A stretch of 64,000 bases of DNA from Ilex aquifolium (GCA_951799425.1 OX637402.1:3562001-3626000), one strand, 5' to 3'; shown: positions 22,202 through 34,513, counted from the first letter of the stretch. Notes: generated by a model not told the origin, from the sequence alone. Made by a program: numbers and translations.

Positions 22202-22214
22202 TGGTATCAGAGCC
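22202..22214 (+). other. Primer binding site (tRNA-iMet type), Tekay-B
   Basis: TGGTATCAGAGCC begins three bases after the LTR, the standard site complementary to the 3' end of plant initiator methionine tRNA. An untranslated leader of about 330 bp follows before the gag start at 22547. Confidence 0.92.
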
Positions 22215-22546
22215 TAGGTATACGAATTACTTAGGGCTTGATGGGCATTGGGTCTAGAACTATTGCATGCATTGTGCATTTCATCTTATGTGTTTAAATG
22301 CTACATGTTATGTGCTATGTGGATAATATGCATTGTGGAATGTATATGGAAATGAACACACTAGGGTTAGGAAACATAACCTTGGGAGTGGGAAAACAAA
22401 TGAACGGGAGGGTTCATGGTATAAATGTCTACTAAGGAGAGGAATATGCTCCCCTAGTAAGACTATTCAGAAACTCTTTATGTTAGAGTGTTGATTCCTA
22501 TTTTTGGGATGCCTTGTAAAACTATATTGCTATTTGACTTATGTAG

Positions 22547-24904
22547 ATGGCATATAGAGGGCGTGGACGCCGAGGCGGTAGGTGGAATAACCAACCACCT
22601 CCGGCCTTTGATCACCAAGCCTTTGCAGAGGCTATTGGTGAGGCGGCGGCGACTATTGCACAGGCTAGTGCTACGGCCGCTACCATTGCACAGACAGGTG
22701 CAAACATGGGACAAGGAGGCTTGAGTAACCTCCAGAAGTTCAAAGCCCATCATCCTCCGGTTTTTCTGGGAGGGGCGGATCCAATGGTAGCCGATCGTTG
22801 GATTCGGCAAGTGGAGAAGATCTCGAGGGCTATGGAGATCACTTCCGATGCCACCAAGATAACTCTGGCAACTTTTCAGCTGGAGAGAGAGTCCCAGCTA
22901 TGGTGGGATTGGGTGAAGGACTCCAGAAATTTGGAGGCCATGACTTGGGCAGAGTTCCGAGAGCTTTTTATGGGAAAGTATTTTCCGGCAACTGCTCGAC
23001 ATGCAAAGGCCCGTGAGTTCTTAGACTTGAGACAGGGAACGATGACGGTGATGGAATATGTGGCTAAGTTCACTGAATTAGCCCGTTTCACCGACGATTA
23101 TGTGGCCACTGACATGGCCAAAGTACGTAAGTTTGAGGATGGCTTGAAGTTGTCCATTCGAGGCAAGATTGTGGGACTTCTCCTGCAAGACCTTGATTCG
23201 ATGGTCAAGACTGTTATGGCTATCGAGAGGGAGGTGGAGGACGCGCGTAACATCCGGGAAGCGGATGTTAAGGACAAAAAGAAGGAGGGTCAATCCTTTT
23301 CTTCTGGTGCGGGAAAGAAACAAAGGACTTATGTTCCGCAGGGAGTTCAAGGGCAGAGCCGCGGCTATCAAGGCCAAGGTCAGGGTCGATTTTCCCAAGA
23401 CGGGGGAAACTTCAAGACCGCCTTCCAGACGGGTCAGAAGACTTGTTATTTTTGTCACCAGCCGGGTCACATAAAGAAGGAGTGTCCTCGACTGCAGGGA
23501 TCCCAGAGCTATGGGACATCCCAATCCCAGTCTTCTGTGGGACAGCCGCAGACACAGTTTGTTCCTCCTTACCCCACCATGGGTCAAAGGAGCCAGTACC
23601 AGTCACAGGGTGCTGCACAAGGCCCTACCACTTCACGTGCGGGAACACCGCAAGCTGGCCAGATGGGCCAAGGCATGGGTAGAGGGCGAGGCCAGGGTTC
23701 ACAGGCCGGGATTTCAGGGACCCAGGGGCGTGTCTACGCCATTATGCCACAAACTGAGCCGGCAGATCAGTCGGTGATACAGGGTACATTTCTACTCTCT
23801 CGTTTATGGGCAAGAGTATTATTTGACTCTGGTGCATCGCATTCATTCATTTCTGCATCTTGTGTGAAAGACTTGGGTTTAGAGGTTGAGACCTTAGAAG
23901 AACCATTGCATGTGAGTTCTCCCCTGGGAGCTAGGGTGAGAATTGATCAGATATGTCGGGGTTGTGAGCTAGAGATCTCAGGGATTCTACTCACCATGGA
24001 CCTTCGGGTCATGGACATGTCGGAGTTCGATGTAATCCTGGGAATGGATTGGTTGGCGGCACACCGAGTCGTCATTGATTGTGACCGGAAGCGGGTTACT
24101 GCTTACACGCCGGATGGGGTTTGTTTCATGTTTCAGGGGGATAAGCACGATGCTTTTCCTCAAGCCGTGTACAATTCTAGATGGCACGGACAGTTGATGG
24201 GTTGGCTAGCAAGCCTTACCCTGGAGGACGAGGCGAGACAGGAGTTTGGTCTACCTCGGGTTGTGTGTGATTATGAGGATGTTTTTCCGGATGAACTTCC
24301 GGGATTACCTCCACATAGGGATGTAGATTTCACTATAGAGTTGCATCCTGGTACATCACCCATTTCTATGACTCCACATAGGATGGCGCCTGCTGAGTTG
24401 CAAGAACTCAAGGTCCAATTGCAGGAATTGTTGGACTGGGGTTTCATTAGACCGAGTACCTCACCTTGGGGCGCTCCGGTGTTATTTGCAAAGAAGAAGG
24501 ACAAAACCCTTCGACTATGTATAGACTACCGGCAGTTGAATAGGGTTACTATCAAGAATAGGTACCCTTTGCCGAGGATTGATGACTTGTTTGATCAGCT
24601 GAGAGGGGCGCGGGTCTACTCCAAGATAGATCCCCGCACCGGTTACCATCAGTTGAGAGTTAGGGAGACAGATATCCCTAAGACGGCATTTCGGACGCGA
24701 TATGGGCATTTCGAGTTCACAGTGATGCCATTCGGATTGACGAACGCTCCAGCGGCATTCATGGATCTCATGCATAGGGTGTTTCAACCCTACCTTGATC
24801 AATTCGTTGTAGTCTTTGTTGACGACATCTTGATCTACTCCAAGTCTGAGGAGGAGCATGAGGGTCACTTGAGGGTCGTTCTTCAGATCTTGAGAGACCA
24901 CTAA
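22547..24904 (+). CDS. gag-pol: gag-protease-RT part of the Tekay-B polyprotein (ends at a premature stop)
   Basis: The 785-codon frame starts with a basic, Gly/Arg-rich N-terminus. The retrotransposon gag domain spans roughly residues 75-235 ([35 protein letters not shown]). A CCHC zinc knuckle ([14 protein letters not shown]) is at residues 300-313 in a Gln/Gly-rich linker. The aspartic protease DSGA is near 427 and ILGMDWL follows. RT runs from about 600 with [30 protein letters not shown] and the intact catalytic FVDD at about 758-760. Translation stops at TAA (24902-24904) where Tekay-A has CAG (Gln). The frame then continues unchanged at 24905, so one codon separates this from a full polyprotein. 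The start is the first ATG after the leader and matches Tekay-A. Confidence 0.93.
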   Translation: MAYRGRGRRGGRWNNQPPPAFDHQAFAEAIGEAAATIAQASATAATIAQTGANMGQGGLSNLQKFKAHHPPVFLGGADPMVADRWIRQVEKISRAMEITSDATKITLATFQLERESQLWWDWVKDSRNLEAMTWAEFRELFMGKYFPATARHAKAREFLDLRQGTMTVMEYVAKFTELARFTDDYVATDMAKVRKFEDGLKLSIRGKIVGLLLQDLDSMVKTVMAIEREVEDARNIREADVKDKKKEGQSFSSGAGKKQRTYVPQGVQGQSRGYQGQGQGRFSQDGGNFKTAFQTGQKTCYFCHQPGHIKKECPRLQGSQSYGTSQSQSSVGQPQTQFVPPYPTMGQRSQYQSQGAAQGPTTSRAGTPQAGQMGQGMGRGRGQGSQAGISGTQGRVYAIMPQTEPADQSVIQGTFLLSRLWARVLFDSGASHSFISASCVKDLGLEVETLEEPLHVSSPLGARVRIDQICRGCELEISGILLTMDLRVMDMSEFDVILGMDWLAAHRVVIDCDRKRVTAYTPDGVCFMFQGDKHDAFPQAVYNSRWHGQLMGWLASLTLEDEARQEFGLPRVVCDYEDVFPDELPGLPPHRDVDFTIELHPGTSPISMTPHRMAPAELQELKVQLQELLDWGFIRPSTSPWGAPVLFAKKKDKTLRLCIDYRQLNRVTIKNRYPLPRIDDLFDQLRGARVYSKIDPRTGYHQLRVRETDIPKTAFRTRYGHFEFTVMPFGLTNAPAAFMDLMHRVFQPYLDQFVVVFVDDILIYSKSEEEHEGHLRVVLQILRDH

Positions 24905-27169
24905 TTGTATGCCAAGTTCAGCAAGTGTGAATTTTGGCTTACTGAGGTGAAATTTTTGGGACATGTGGTATCGGTTTCGGGTGTATCCGTAGACCCGGAG
25001 AAGGTTGATTCAGTCATGAATTGGGAGAGGCCGAAGTCAGTCTTCGAGATACGTAGTTTCTTGGGATTGGCGGGGTATTACAGGAGGTTCATTGAGGACT
25101 TCTCCCGACTAGCTTCACCTATGACTAGGTTGACCCGGAAAGAGGTTAAGTTTGAGTGGAATGATTCTTGCGAGAAGGCATTCCAAGAGTTGAAGAGGAG
25201 GCTTACTTCAGCTCCTATACTGATCGTCCCAGAAAGGGGACAGAGGTACACAGTGTATTGTGATGCCTCTAAGGACGGACTTGGATGCGTCTTGATGCAG
25301 TCCGGGAGAGTGGTAACTTATGGTTCTCGGCAGTTAAAGAACCACGAGCAGAGTTACCCTACACATGACATGGAGTTGGCAGCCATTGTCTTTGCCTTGA
25401 AGGCTTGGCGCCACTACTTATACGGTGAGCAGTTTGAGGTGTTTTCAGACCATAAAAGTCTGAAGTACATTTTTACACAGCGGGACCTCAATATGAGGCA
25501 ACACAGGTGGATGGAGTTTTTGGAGGACTATGACATCACTTTGCATTACCATCCCGGTAAGGCAAATGTGGTAGCTGACGCACTCAGTCGGAAGTCACGG
25601 GGAGTCTTGGCTAGTGTGGCTTCCCGAGAGTGGCAGATGCTCGAGACTGTGGGACAGTTCGGGCTATGTTATATGGGACAGACTCAGGGTACTTTGGGAA
25701 GTTTGGTGGCTACACCTTCCCTACTGAGTAGGGTTGTTGAGTCCCAGAGTCAGGACACGGAGCTATTGTCCATCCGGGACCGTGTACAGGCAGGTACAGG
25801 TGACGAGGGCTGGGCCATTCACTCGGATGGTAGTCTTCGGTATCGAGGAATAGTTGTGGTTCCTCAGTCGGCGGATCTGAGAGAGGAAATCCTTAGGGAG
25901 TTTCATTGCTCCCGTTTCGCGGTTCATCCAGGGGGTACGAAGATGTATCATGATCTTCGTCGCCAATATTTTTGGAATGGGATGAAGCGACAGGTTGGCG
26001 AATTTGTTAGTAGATGTCTCACTTGTCAGCAAGTAAAGGCTGAACACCAGAGACCAGTAGGGTTACTCCAGCCATTGGAGGTAGCTGAGTGGAAGTGGGA
26101 ACATATCACGACGGATTTTGTGACTCATTTGCCACGGACATCGCGGGGACATGACGCGGTATGGGTGGTAGTGGACCGGCTTACGAAGTCGGCACACTTT
26201 TTGGCTGTGCGGATGACCTTCACACTGGAGGAATTCTGCAGGTTATATATACAGGAGACTGTCCGGTTGCATGGGGTACCCGTGTCTATAGTATCAGATC
26301 GGGATCCCAGGTTTACGACTCATTTTTGGGAGAGTTTCCAACGAGCCATGGGGACACAGCTGATGATGAGCACTGCTTTTCACCCCCAGACGGATGGTCA
26401 GTCAGAGAGGACCATCCAGACCTTAAAGGACATGCTGCGGGCATGTGTCCTAGATCTCAAGGGTAGCTGGGAAGATCATTTACCCTTGATGGAGTTCGCC
26501 TATAACAATAGTTATCAGGCGAGCATACAGATGGCACCCTATGAGGCACTATATGGGAGGCCATGTCGATCTCCAGTTTGTTGGACAGAGGTTGGGGAGA
26601 GACCTGCTACGGGTCCGGATTTGGTTAGAGACACCTCAGAGAAGGTGGACTTGATACGGAAGCGTCTTCTCACGGCTCAGAGCCGTCAGAAGAGCTACGC
26701 CGATAGACGACGGCGACCTCTAGAGTTTGAGGTGGGAGATCATGTCTTCTTGAAGGTTATGCCTAAAAGAGGAGTGGTCCGGTTTGATAAGCGGGGAAAA
26801 CTGTCGCCGAGATACATCGGGCCCTTTGAGGTACTTGAGAGGGTGGGTACAGTTGCTTACCGGTTGGCGTTACCGCCAGATTTATCGAGTGTTCACGCAG
26901 TGTTCCATGTCTCTATGCTCCGGAAATACACCCCAGATCCGACTCATGTGGTGGATTGGGGTGAGCTTGTTGTTGATGCGGATGAGACCTTCGAGGAGGG
27001 ACCGGTGCATATCATGGATAGCCAGGATCAGGTTTTGCGAGGCAAGACCGTGAGGCTAGTGAAGGTGCTGTGGCAGCACCGGGGAGTGGAAGAGGCGACA
27101 TGGGAACGCGAGGACACCGTACGTGCCAATTATCCTTTCCTGTTTGAGGATAGGGGTACGTTTTTATAG
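24905..27169 (+). CDS. gag-pol: RT thumb, RNase H, integrase and chromodomain of the Tekay-B polyprotein
   Basis: In frame with the preceding part after one stop codon. It has the RT thumb and connection ([25 protein letters not shown]), RNase H with [22 protein letters not shown] and [10 protein letters not shown], then the integrase HHCC zinc finger ([11 protein letters not shown] ... CLTCQQ). The integrase core has [15 protein letters not shown] and [12 protein letters not shown] (Asp, Asp, Glu). A GPF-type C-terminal module ([20 protein letters not shown]) and a chromodomain (about 26995-27165, [16 protein letters not shown]) follow. In chromoviruses the chromodomain guides integration to particular chromatin. 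All catalytic residues that I can see are intact. Translation of this half would need readthrough or complementation. Confidence 0.93.
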   Translation: MYAKFSKCEFWLTEVKFLGHVVSVSGVSVDPEKVDSVMNWERPKSVFEIRSFLGLAGYYRRFIEDFSRLASPMTRLTRKEVKFEWNDSCEKAFQELKRRLTSAPILIVPERGQRYTVYCDASKDGLGCVLMQSGRVVTYGSRQLKNHEQSYPTHDMELAAIVFALKAWRHYLYGEQFEVFSDHKSLKYIFTQRDLNMRQHRWMEFLEDYDITLHYHPGKANVVADALSRKSRGVLASVASREWQMLETVGQFGLCYMGQTQGTLGSLVATPSLLSRVVESQSQDTELLSIRDRVQAGTGDEGWAIHSDGSLRYRGIVVVPQSADLREEILREFHCSRFAVHPGGTKMYHDLRRQYFWNGMKRQVGEFVSRCLTCQQVKAEHQRPVGLLQPLEVAEWKWEHITTDFVTHLPRTSRGHDAVWVVVDRLTKSAHFLAVRMTFTLEEFCRLYIQETVRLHGVPVSIVSDRDPRFTTHFWESFQRAMGTQLMMSTAFHPQTDGQSERTIQTLKDMLRACVLDLKGSWEDHLPLMEFAYNNSYQASIQMAPYEALYGRPCRSPVCWTEVGERPATGPDLVRDTSEKVDLIRKRLLTAQSRQKSYADRRRRPLEFEVGDHVFLKVMPKRGVVRFDKRGKLSPRYIGPFEVLERVGTVAYRLALPPDLSSVHAVFHVSMLRKYTPDPTHVVDWGELVVDADETFEEGPVHIMDSQDQVLRGKTVRLVKVLWQHRGVEEATWEREDTVRANYPFLFEDRGTFL

Positions 27170-27246
27170 TCATTTACTATTACATGACTGTAGCATGTGC
27201 ATGAGACTGCATGTATGTGTGTGTGTGTGAATTTCGGGGACGAAAT

Positions 27247-27266
27247 TCCTTTTAAGGGGGGAATAA
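27247..27266 (+). other. Polypurine tract of Tekay-B
   Basis: TTTTAAGGGGGGAATAA lies directly before the 3' LTR start TGTAAAACCC. This is the plus-strand primer position in LTR retrotransposons. Confidence 0.88.
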
Positions 27267-29688
27267 TGTAAAACCCGGGAAATTTGAACTTTTTCCAAAA
27301 AAGGGAAAAATAGTAATTTGCCACTATAATGCGTATTTAAAATACTCATGTTCTAGACCTCGGATGAGGAAATAGAGTTCGCTGTTGAATTCGTATCGCG
27401 AAATTTAGTCACCTTGTCAAATTTCGTCGAATTCCGAGATAGTCGGATTTTGCACGTCGTTCGAGGCGACTGCGTGGCGATTCACCCTACGAACGTCCCC
27501 ATAAATAAGTTTTATAAAATTTCCTTAAAATTAAGTTAAAGTTCAAATAAAATTAATTTGAACTTAAACTGGGATCAAACGAATCGTTTCGGGACTAAAT
27601 CGGACCCGATTAAGCGAGGGACACGTGGCGCGACGTGGGCCGAGTATTTAAAACTATAAATAGGGGTAAATATCTAGAAAATCAGATTTTCTTTCCCCTT
27701 GTGTTCTTGTTTGGCCGGCCAAGAGAGAGAGAAGAGAGAAAAGATAGAAAACCTTGATCTTCAAGCTTTCTCCGTCGATTCCCGGAGTTCCGTCGCTCGG
27801 ATTCCGTCGAGCCAAGAGCTAAAGTCGATCACATCGACGAGGGCTACGCAACCACACCAAGAGCAAGGGATTTCACCGAAGATCCAAAGGAGGAGATTTG
27901 GGCGAAATCTAGTCTTGGGCTCGGGAAGTATTCTTGAAGCTTCATTCGGGTGAATTACGCTTCAAGAGGTAGGGTTCTCCCTACTTTGGTGTAATCTTCC
28001 CTTAGATGTTGGTAGTTTAAAGGCTTGATATGTTATGCATAGGGATAGACCCTCATGTATAGGTTTATGGTTATGAAAATGGAAAAGTGAGCATATAAAT
28101 GGTTTAATCTATTTTCTAGCTTGATTTTGGTGTATGAAGTTACATGTGATTTATTATGTAACTTAGGGAAAATTTGAGGCATGCTTTGTGTTTTATAAAT
28201 TGTGCCTAGAAGGTGTTTGATTAAATGCCTTACTTGAATGGAATGATTGTTTTGATTTAATTGAAATAACATGTTAAGTTCAACTTGTGAAGTCATATGC
28301 TATTGATATGATTGAATGTGTTTGTTGATATGTGCATATGTTGATATATTAACATTGAAATGAATATGGCATTTATATGCTTAGGATATAAATTTACCAT
28401 GGATGTGTTGAGATTGTGCATGGGTTGTTCTTGACATATTGAACATCATGTGGTATGCATTGGGACATAGCATTGCATGTGCATGGAAGCATTCCATTAC
28501 ATGAGTGTGTGCATGGTTGATGTCAACACCACACTTGGTGATTGACGGAATGGCTTGGGAAAAGTTGGGTCGAAGACCTAGCTAAGCCGCTTGATTGCAT
28601 GATAAATTGGGTCGGGATGAGCAAGAAGGGGCATGACGACCTCTCGGGTGAAAGACCCGGTGTTTGGGGGGTGCACTCCGTTGGTATAAGAGCCCATAAA
28701 GTGTACGGGTGTGGAAGACCATTGGTTAATTCCATAAAGAAGTCCGATCCCAAGAAAGACCCTAGTTTTGAAAATATCATTTGATGTAAACATAAATGAT
28801 GAAATGAAACACTTTGGCATTGCATCGTGTTGTAGGAGTCGGTGAGAACTCGGGTTAAAATGCATGAGTGAGTGACATCTCATTTCATGGCATGGTATGT
28901 TGCATTCCAACTTAGAATGCATGTTCTTATGAGAAATGGTTGTTTGCAAATAAATGTTGCATGAGCATGAGCATTTAGGGGGAGAGTAGCCCTTGTAGGA
29001 TTTACTCTACTGGGCGTTGGCTCAACCTATACGGGAAACATTTCAGGTGTGGGGTTTGCACCGGCGGATGGCTCACTTGGAGAGCATCAAGCATGAAGGG
29101 GGCCGGCTTGTGGCCTTAGTTAGAGTTTTTGTAAAAACTTTTGTATAAATTCCATTTTGATGTGTAAATTATGGAATTAATTGTAATGGAATTTGTATAA
29201 GTTATGTATTGTATGGAAAATCTCATTAAACATATGTTGGATGAGTTTTGGGAGGTTTGGAATGGCTTGGAAACGAAAAACAGGTAAAAAGAGGAATTCG
29301 GGGCCAGGCGTACCGGTACGCGTACCGGTACGCTAGGGTCCAGAAGGTGTAGCGTACCGGTACGCGTACCGGTACGATCAGGTCCAGAGGTCGTAGCGTA
29401 CCACCAAACTTCAGAATTTTTTTTATTTTCTTCTTCTTTTGCCAAGTTCTTGGGCTATGTTTTCCTCCCTCCTAATGTTACAAATGGATAATAAGGGGAT
29501 ACCAATGGTGGTATATTGGGTCTCGGATAGGTCAACCAACCGAAAGAAATTGGACTTGTATTTTTCTTTTATCCCGGTAAAGGGAATGTGGTGCCGCGGT
29601 ATCGGGTTAAGCGACATCCACGGGTATTTCCGCGGGTTGACGGGTTGTCAACGGTTAATACAGGACCCCCGGATTTTGGGGCGTCACA
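27267..29688 (+). repeat. 3' LTR of Tekay-B
   Basis: 2422 bp with the same ends as the 5' LTR and about 25 substitutions relative to it. The main difference is an 18-20 bp deletion at about 29400 that removes two palindrome units. It is followed by the target duplication CGACA and then by copia-1 RT sequence. Confidence 0.95.
29310..29405. repeat. CGTACCGGTACG palindromes, 3' LTR of Tekay-B
   Basis: Four copies; the third pair is cut short at TAGCGTACC. The second pair is perfect here, whereas the 5' LTR has one changed base (GTACAGGTAC). Confidence 0.88.
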
Positions 29689-29693
29689 CGACA

Positions 29694-29935
29694 TGCTAAT
29701 TATAGGCAGCAATAACGATGTCATTAAAGCTACCAAGCGGATGTTGACAAATAAGTTTGAAATGAAAGACCTAAGTATTGCTAACATTATATTAGGAATT
29801 ACAATTTCTAGAACGTTAGATGGACTCACACTATCTCAAACTCATTATATTGAGAAAGTACTTGATAAGTTCAAGCAGTATAAGATAAAACCTACGAGAA
29901 CATTTGTCGATGTTAATATCAATTTTTCGGAGAAT
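29694..29935 (+). pseudogene. Copia-1, middle part: RT after the YVDD motif
   Basis: Continues the RT directly after the Tekay-B target duplication: the codons for DMLIIGSNN, then ATKRMLTNKFEMKDLSIAN and LGITISRTLDGLTLSQTHYI, the classic copia RT thumb. It is open to the point where copia-2 is inserted at 29936 (target duplication AGAAT at 29931-29935 and 35087-35091). Confidence 0.9.
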
Positions 29936-30484
29936 TTTTATGAACCAAATTCACAAGGAAAATAGCAACACAATGAAATGGAAAAAATAGAACACAAAAT
30001 ATTTATGTGGTTCAGCTCAACAAGCAAGCCTAGGTCCACAAATGAAACACGACGGCAATATTTCACTATTAAAGGTTGGAAATTACAAAGTTCTCAAAAT
30101 AAAGGCAAGAGAATATCATCCTGCTCTATTACAATATTTATATTGGACCAAAAAATAGAGCAAATTCAAATCTTCATAACGGAAGAATCATCGTCGTCAA
30201 TCCCATAGCAACCACTGATCACGTTGCTGCCACTTTAAAGTTTCTAGAGAAAACCTTAGCATTAAAATAGCAAAGTCATAGTAGACTAGGTCAAATAGGT
30301 CATTAAGTCCAAGAAGTAAAAACTTCACCAAGCAATTATGTGTTGGACTTTTCAACACTTATCCCATGTATCCTCAAATTGGTATTTTAAGCCAATAGCC
30401 TTCCATGTGCAGAAGACATCCAAGAGTTTGTGTACAAAACAAACTCAAATCAATATTACATGTAATACAAGTCAATTATTAACA
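29936..30484 (-). repeat. 3' LTR of copia-2
   Basis: 549 bp. In the element's orientation it starts TGTTAATAATTGAC after a purine tract and ends near GGTTCATAAAA next to the AGAAT duplication. A minus-strand TATA-like box (CAATATAAATATTG) lies near 30133-30146. Confidence 0.88.
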
Positions 30485-30500
30485 AATCTCCACCTTGGCT
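30485..30500 (-). other. Polypurine tract of copia-2
   Basis: The minus strand reads CCAAGGTGGAGATT just before TGTTAATAATTG, matching the purine tract usual in plant copia elements. Confidence 0.75.
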
Positions 30501-30540
30501 TGTATTCCATCAAGCCATCCAACCAAAGTGAACTTTAACG

Positions 30541-31116
30541 CTGCTTTCGCCAAATACCCCGAAGGGTATCTCAAACAGTGCAAACATCAATCAAGTCCAA
30601 GCAATGCTTGAAGTTGAGCACTGATATCGGCTTAGTAAACGTATTTGTTGGGTTGTCCGATGTGACAACCTTTTTCACTGTGACAATACCTTGAGCCATA
30701 ACCTCACAAAAGAAATGATACCTAACATCAATGTGCTTGTTCCTTTCATGATACATCTGATTTTTGGTCAAATGTATTGCACTTTGACTATCACAAAACA
30801 CAGTAGTCACCTCCTCTTGCAAGCCCAAATCACAGACCAAACCTCTTAATCAAATTACTTCTTTAACTACCTCTGATACTGCCATGTATTATGTCTCTGT
30901 GGTAGACAAAGCAACTTTAGACTATAGGATCGCCCTCCAACTTACAGTGCACCTAAATAGAGTAAAAACATAACCTTTCAGAGATCTCCTCTTATCTAGA
31001 TCATCCAAATAATCTGAATCAATATAACCAAAAAATGTAGAATCAATGCCATCTCTTCTACCAAATACTAAGCCAACATCTATAGTGCCTCTCAAATAAC
31101 AAAGTATCCATTTCAC
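30541..31116 (-). pseudogene. Copia-2 RNase H region
   Basis: Minus-strand frames carry MKWILCYLRGTIDVGLVF, GYIDSDYLDDLDKRRSLKGY (the copia RNase H DSD...D pattern) and, after a stop, VTTVFCDSQSAIHLTKNQ with YHERNKHIDVRYHF. The motifs are clear, but TGGAGDW-type sites are broken and stops occur near 30845 and 30925. Family role: removal of template RNA. Confidence 0.82.
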
Positions 31117-31376
31117 AGACTGTCAATTAAGCTTCCTTGGATTTGTCATGTAACGACTAACCACACTAACTGCCTATGAAATATCTGGACGAGTGCAAAT
31201 CATAGCATACATGATGCTACCAACTGCACTCGAATAGGGAACACGAGACATAAATTGCTCCTCATTCTCTCACTCTATGGTGATAAAGCTGCTAAAAGCC
31301 TAAAGTGAGTGGCATGTGGAGTACTCATGGGCTTTGAATTCTGCATCTCAAACCTCTCAATATATTTCTTTTGAGA

Positions 31377-32024
31377 TTAATATAACATACCTGTTCTCCT
31401 ATCCCTGTGAATCTCCATACCCAAAATTTTCTTTGCAGTACCCAAATCTTTTATCTCAAATTCTAAACTCAATTGTTTCTTCAACTTGTCAATCTCTAAC
31501 ATGCTCTTAGCGGCAATAAGCATGTCATCTACATAAAGTAATAAATACATAAAAGAACCATCTGACAATTGCTTGTGATACACACAACTATCATAATTAC
31601 TCCTAGAGTAATCATGATGTACCATAAAGGGGTCAAAAATTTTGTACCACTGCCTTGGAGACTATTTTAAACGATATAATAATTTCTTCAACAAGCAAAC
31701 ATGATCTTCTTTACCTTGAACAATAAATCCCTCTGGTTGATGCATGTAGATAGTTTCCTCAAGCTCACCATGTAGAAAAGTTGCATTTACATCAAGTTGC
31801 TCAAGCTCTAGATTGAGTGAAGCAACAATGCCAAGCAATACACGAATAGAGCTATGTTTCACAACTGGTGAGAAAACTTCATTGAAGTCCACACCCTCTC
31901 TTTGATTGTAACCCTTTGCAACCAATCGTGCCTTGTACCTTGTAGATTCAACCCCTGGAATTCCTTCATTTTTCTTGAAGACCCAATTGCAACCAACAGT
32001 CTTCGTGCCCTTAGGCAACTTCAT
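31377..32024 (-). pseudogene. Copia-2 reverse transcriptase
   Basis: Two minus-strand frames: 32024-31662 with KTVGCNWVFKKNEG, YKARLVAKGYNQREGVDF, FSPVVKHSSIRVLL and DVNATFLHGELEETIYM; and 31625-31377 with YLLLYVDDMLIAA (intact catalytic YVDD) and FEIKDLGTAKKILGMEI. A frame change between 31662 and 31625 breaks the enzyme. Confidence 0.88.
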
Positions 32025-32195
32025 TAATTCTCAAGTATGGTTCTTATGAAAAAATTCAATTTCTTCCCCCATAGCAACGGCACAATATGTAGACTCATTA
32101 CCAGTGACAGCTTTTGAATATGTGGAAGGCTCCCGAATACCAAACTCCTCTGCTATAGTCAGTGCATATGCCACCAAGTCTACATACCCATATTT

Positions 32196-33204
32196 CTAAG
32201 GGGGTCTAATTTGCCTCCCCTCCCTGCCTGTTGCAATACTATATTCCTGTTGCTCCTGTAGATTAGCACCAAAAATAGAACTAGGCAAATCTATAATAGA
32301 TTGACTTGAATCTTTCCCTACAAAAACTACAAACTCCTTTCTCGGATGAAACATGGAAGATTCATCAAATATAACATCCCTACTGATTATAAACTTAGAT
32401 GATTTAGAATCAGAACACCACAATCTTTATCCTTTCACACCATTAGCATAACCAATAAATATGCACTTTTTAGCCTTAGGCTCAAGTTTACTATCATTCA
32501 TATGACAATAATTAGTGCAACCAAATATTTTTAAATCAAAATAATCAGCAGGAGTACCAGACCATACATTATAAGGAGTCTTCAACTCAATAGTAGTGGA
32601 TGGAGAACGATTAACCAAATAGCAAGCAGTGCTGATAGCCTCAACCCAAAAATCTTTAAACAATCCTACATTAGAGAGCATACAACGTGCTCTCTCCAAA
32701 AGAGTCTTCTTCATCCTCTCTGCAACCCCATTTTGCTACGGAGTAGACCAGACAGTACAATGCCTAACAATGCCTTCATCTCTGCATAACTCATTAAATT
32801 CACCTCCACAAAATTTCAAACCATTATCTATTCTGAAAGGCTTGACTTTCTTGTCTGTCTGTTTCTCAATCAAAGTCTTCCATTTCTTAAAAGCCCCAAA
32901 AATATCACTCTTGCGTTTCAGAAAATACACCCACACCTTTCTTGAATAATCATCAATAAAGGTAAAAAAAAAACCAAGTGCCACCCTTATATGGAACCTG
33001 AGAAGGACCTCAAAGGTCTGAATGAATATAATCAACTGTACCTTTAGTCCTATGAATAGTTATACTGAACTTGAATCTGCACTGTTTCCCAAAGACACAA
33101 TGCTCACAAAAATTAAGTTTTCTAATTTTCTGTTTGCCAAGGAAACCCTGTTTACATAAGACTGTCATGCCCTCTCGCACATGTGACTCAAACGCATATG
33201 TCAT
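32196..33204 (-). pseudogene. Copia-2 GAG-pre-integrase and integrase
   Basis: Running down the minus strand: FCEHCVFGKQ (zinc-binding CxxC), integrase core FTFIDDYSRKVWVYFLK, PFRIDNGLKFCGGEFNELC (second catalytic Asp), RTLLERARCML-like helix with the Glu region interrupted, WVEAISTACYLVNRSPS, then FGCTNYCHMNDSKLEPKAKK and the C-terminal RDVIFDESSMF. Frames shift near 33010, 32735 and 32425. Confidence 0.85.
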
Positions 33205-33233
33205 AACTGGGTAGTATCTGAATCTAGAATTTT

Positions 33234-33660
33234 TTAGGATAACACACCAACTGCATCAATCACAGTATCACTTTGAAGAACATAGAAGCCATTAATCTTT
33301 TTACCTTTCATCACAATTAGGGAACCCCTGCAAACTTTCATAACTCCACCTTTAGCAGAAAATTTGCAACCAATGGAATCTAAAGTACCCAAATAAATCA
33401 AATTCTTCTTTAATTCTGGAATATGCTGAACATCTGTCAAAGTCCTCACAACTCCATCATGTGTCTTAATTCGGATAGTACCTATTCCAACAGTTTTGCA
33501 AGCAATATTATTTCCCATTAAGACTGAACCATGATTGATTGAATCGTAGGTGGTAAACCAATCCCTATTAGGGCATATACAATAGGAACAACCCGAATCA
33601 GGAATCCATTAATCATTAAAACATCTATCAGAGACAACTGTAAGGACATTATCTAAACTA
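33234..33660 (-). pseudogene. Copia-2 protease to GAG-pre-integrase linker
   Basis: The minus strand has CPNRDWFTTYDSINHGSV and MGNNIACKTVGIGTI, RTLTDVQHIPELKKNLIYLG and NGFYVLQ, the segment that follows the protease in one large group of plant copia elements. The protease DSG motif itself lies in a poorly preserved stretch near 33590-33640. Confidence 0.8.
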
Positions 33661-33714
33661 TCTGATGTATTTTCTGCAACGCCAATAACACTAAAAGAAT
33701 CAAAAGGATTTTAT

Positions 33715-34500
33715 TTTTTCTTTCCCCCATTATTTTTCAACTTAAAACAATCACGCTTATAATGGTCAATTTTGTAACGATAGAAATATTCAACATTATT
33801 TTGTTTCTTCCTAGACTGTAATCAATATCCAGATTTTCATTTTATTTTATCTGAATTTATTTAAACGGATCGACCTCTATTATTATTAAAGGAATTATCA
33901 TGACGACCCTTCCCTCGGCCTGAGCATCACTGCCCTTACCGTTCAATTTTGTACGCAGCTCCTTAGAATTTAAAGAGGATTTCACATCAACTAAGGAGAT
34001 TGAGTCTCTCTCATACAACATCGAATTAACAAAATTATCAAACGAATAAGGCAGGGAGCATAACACAATCAGGGCTGATCTTCATCCCCAATTTTAATTT
34101 CAATATTTTTCAAGTCAATAATGATTTTGTTAAATTCATCAATATGTTCATTAATGGGCGTACCTTCCTTCATCTTGAGTGTATACAACCGTTGCTTCAG
34201 ATAAAAGCTGTTGGCGAGAGACTTCTTCATATATAAACTCTCCAACTTTTTCCACAACCATTCGGCTTTGTCTTCATCGACGACCTCCTGAAGAACTTTA
34301 TTAGTAAGAGACAATTGAATTGCACTCTGTGTTTTTTCTTCAATATCATCAACTTTAGTCTGATCTATCTCCTTGGATAGAGATCCATCAATGGCCTTTG
34401 CCAAACTCTGTTGACGAAGCAATGCCTTCATCTTGATCTGCCATAAACTGAAATTTTTTTCACCATCAAAATTTTCTATCTCGAATTTTGTTGTACCCAT
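33715..34500 (-). pseudogene. gag: Copia-2 gag
   Basis: The ATG at 34500 (the start consistent with related gags, 28 bases after the primer site) opens MGTTKFEIENFDGEKNFSLW. It continues with VDDIEEKTQSAIQLSL, EAWKKLE-like (EWLWKKLESLYM) and LYTLKMKEGTPINEH, ending at 34069. The next frame (34066-33857) continues with LPYSFDNFVNSMLYERDSI. The zinc knuckle near 33730-33780 reads YFYRYKIDHYKRDCFKLK, having lost two of the usual cysteines. Confidence 0.85.
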
Positions 34501-34513
34501 CCCAGCAACAATA

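Larger units (their letters stand above)
19757..29688 (+). mobile_element. Tekay-B: nearly intact Ty3/gypsy chromovirus
   Basis: A complete element with two long LTRs (19757-22198 and 27267-29688), a primer binding site, one gag-pol reading frame with a single stop, and a polypurine tract. It is flanked by a perfect 5-bp duplication CGACA (19752-19756 and 29689-29693). The LTRs differ at about 25 positions in 2.4 kb (about 1%, counted by eye) plus one 18-20 bp gap, so the insertion is recent. The chromodomain and the primer site fit the Tekay (Del) clade of chromoviruses. It sits in the RT codons of copia-1. Confidence 0.96.
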
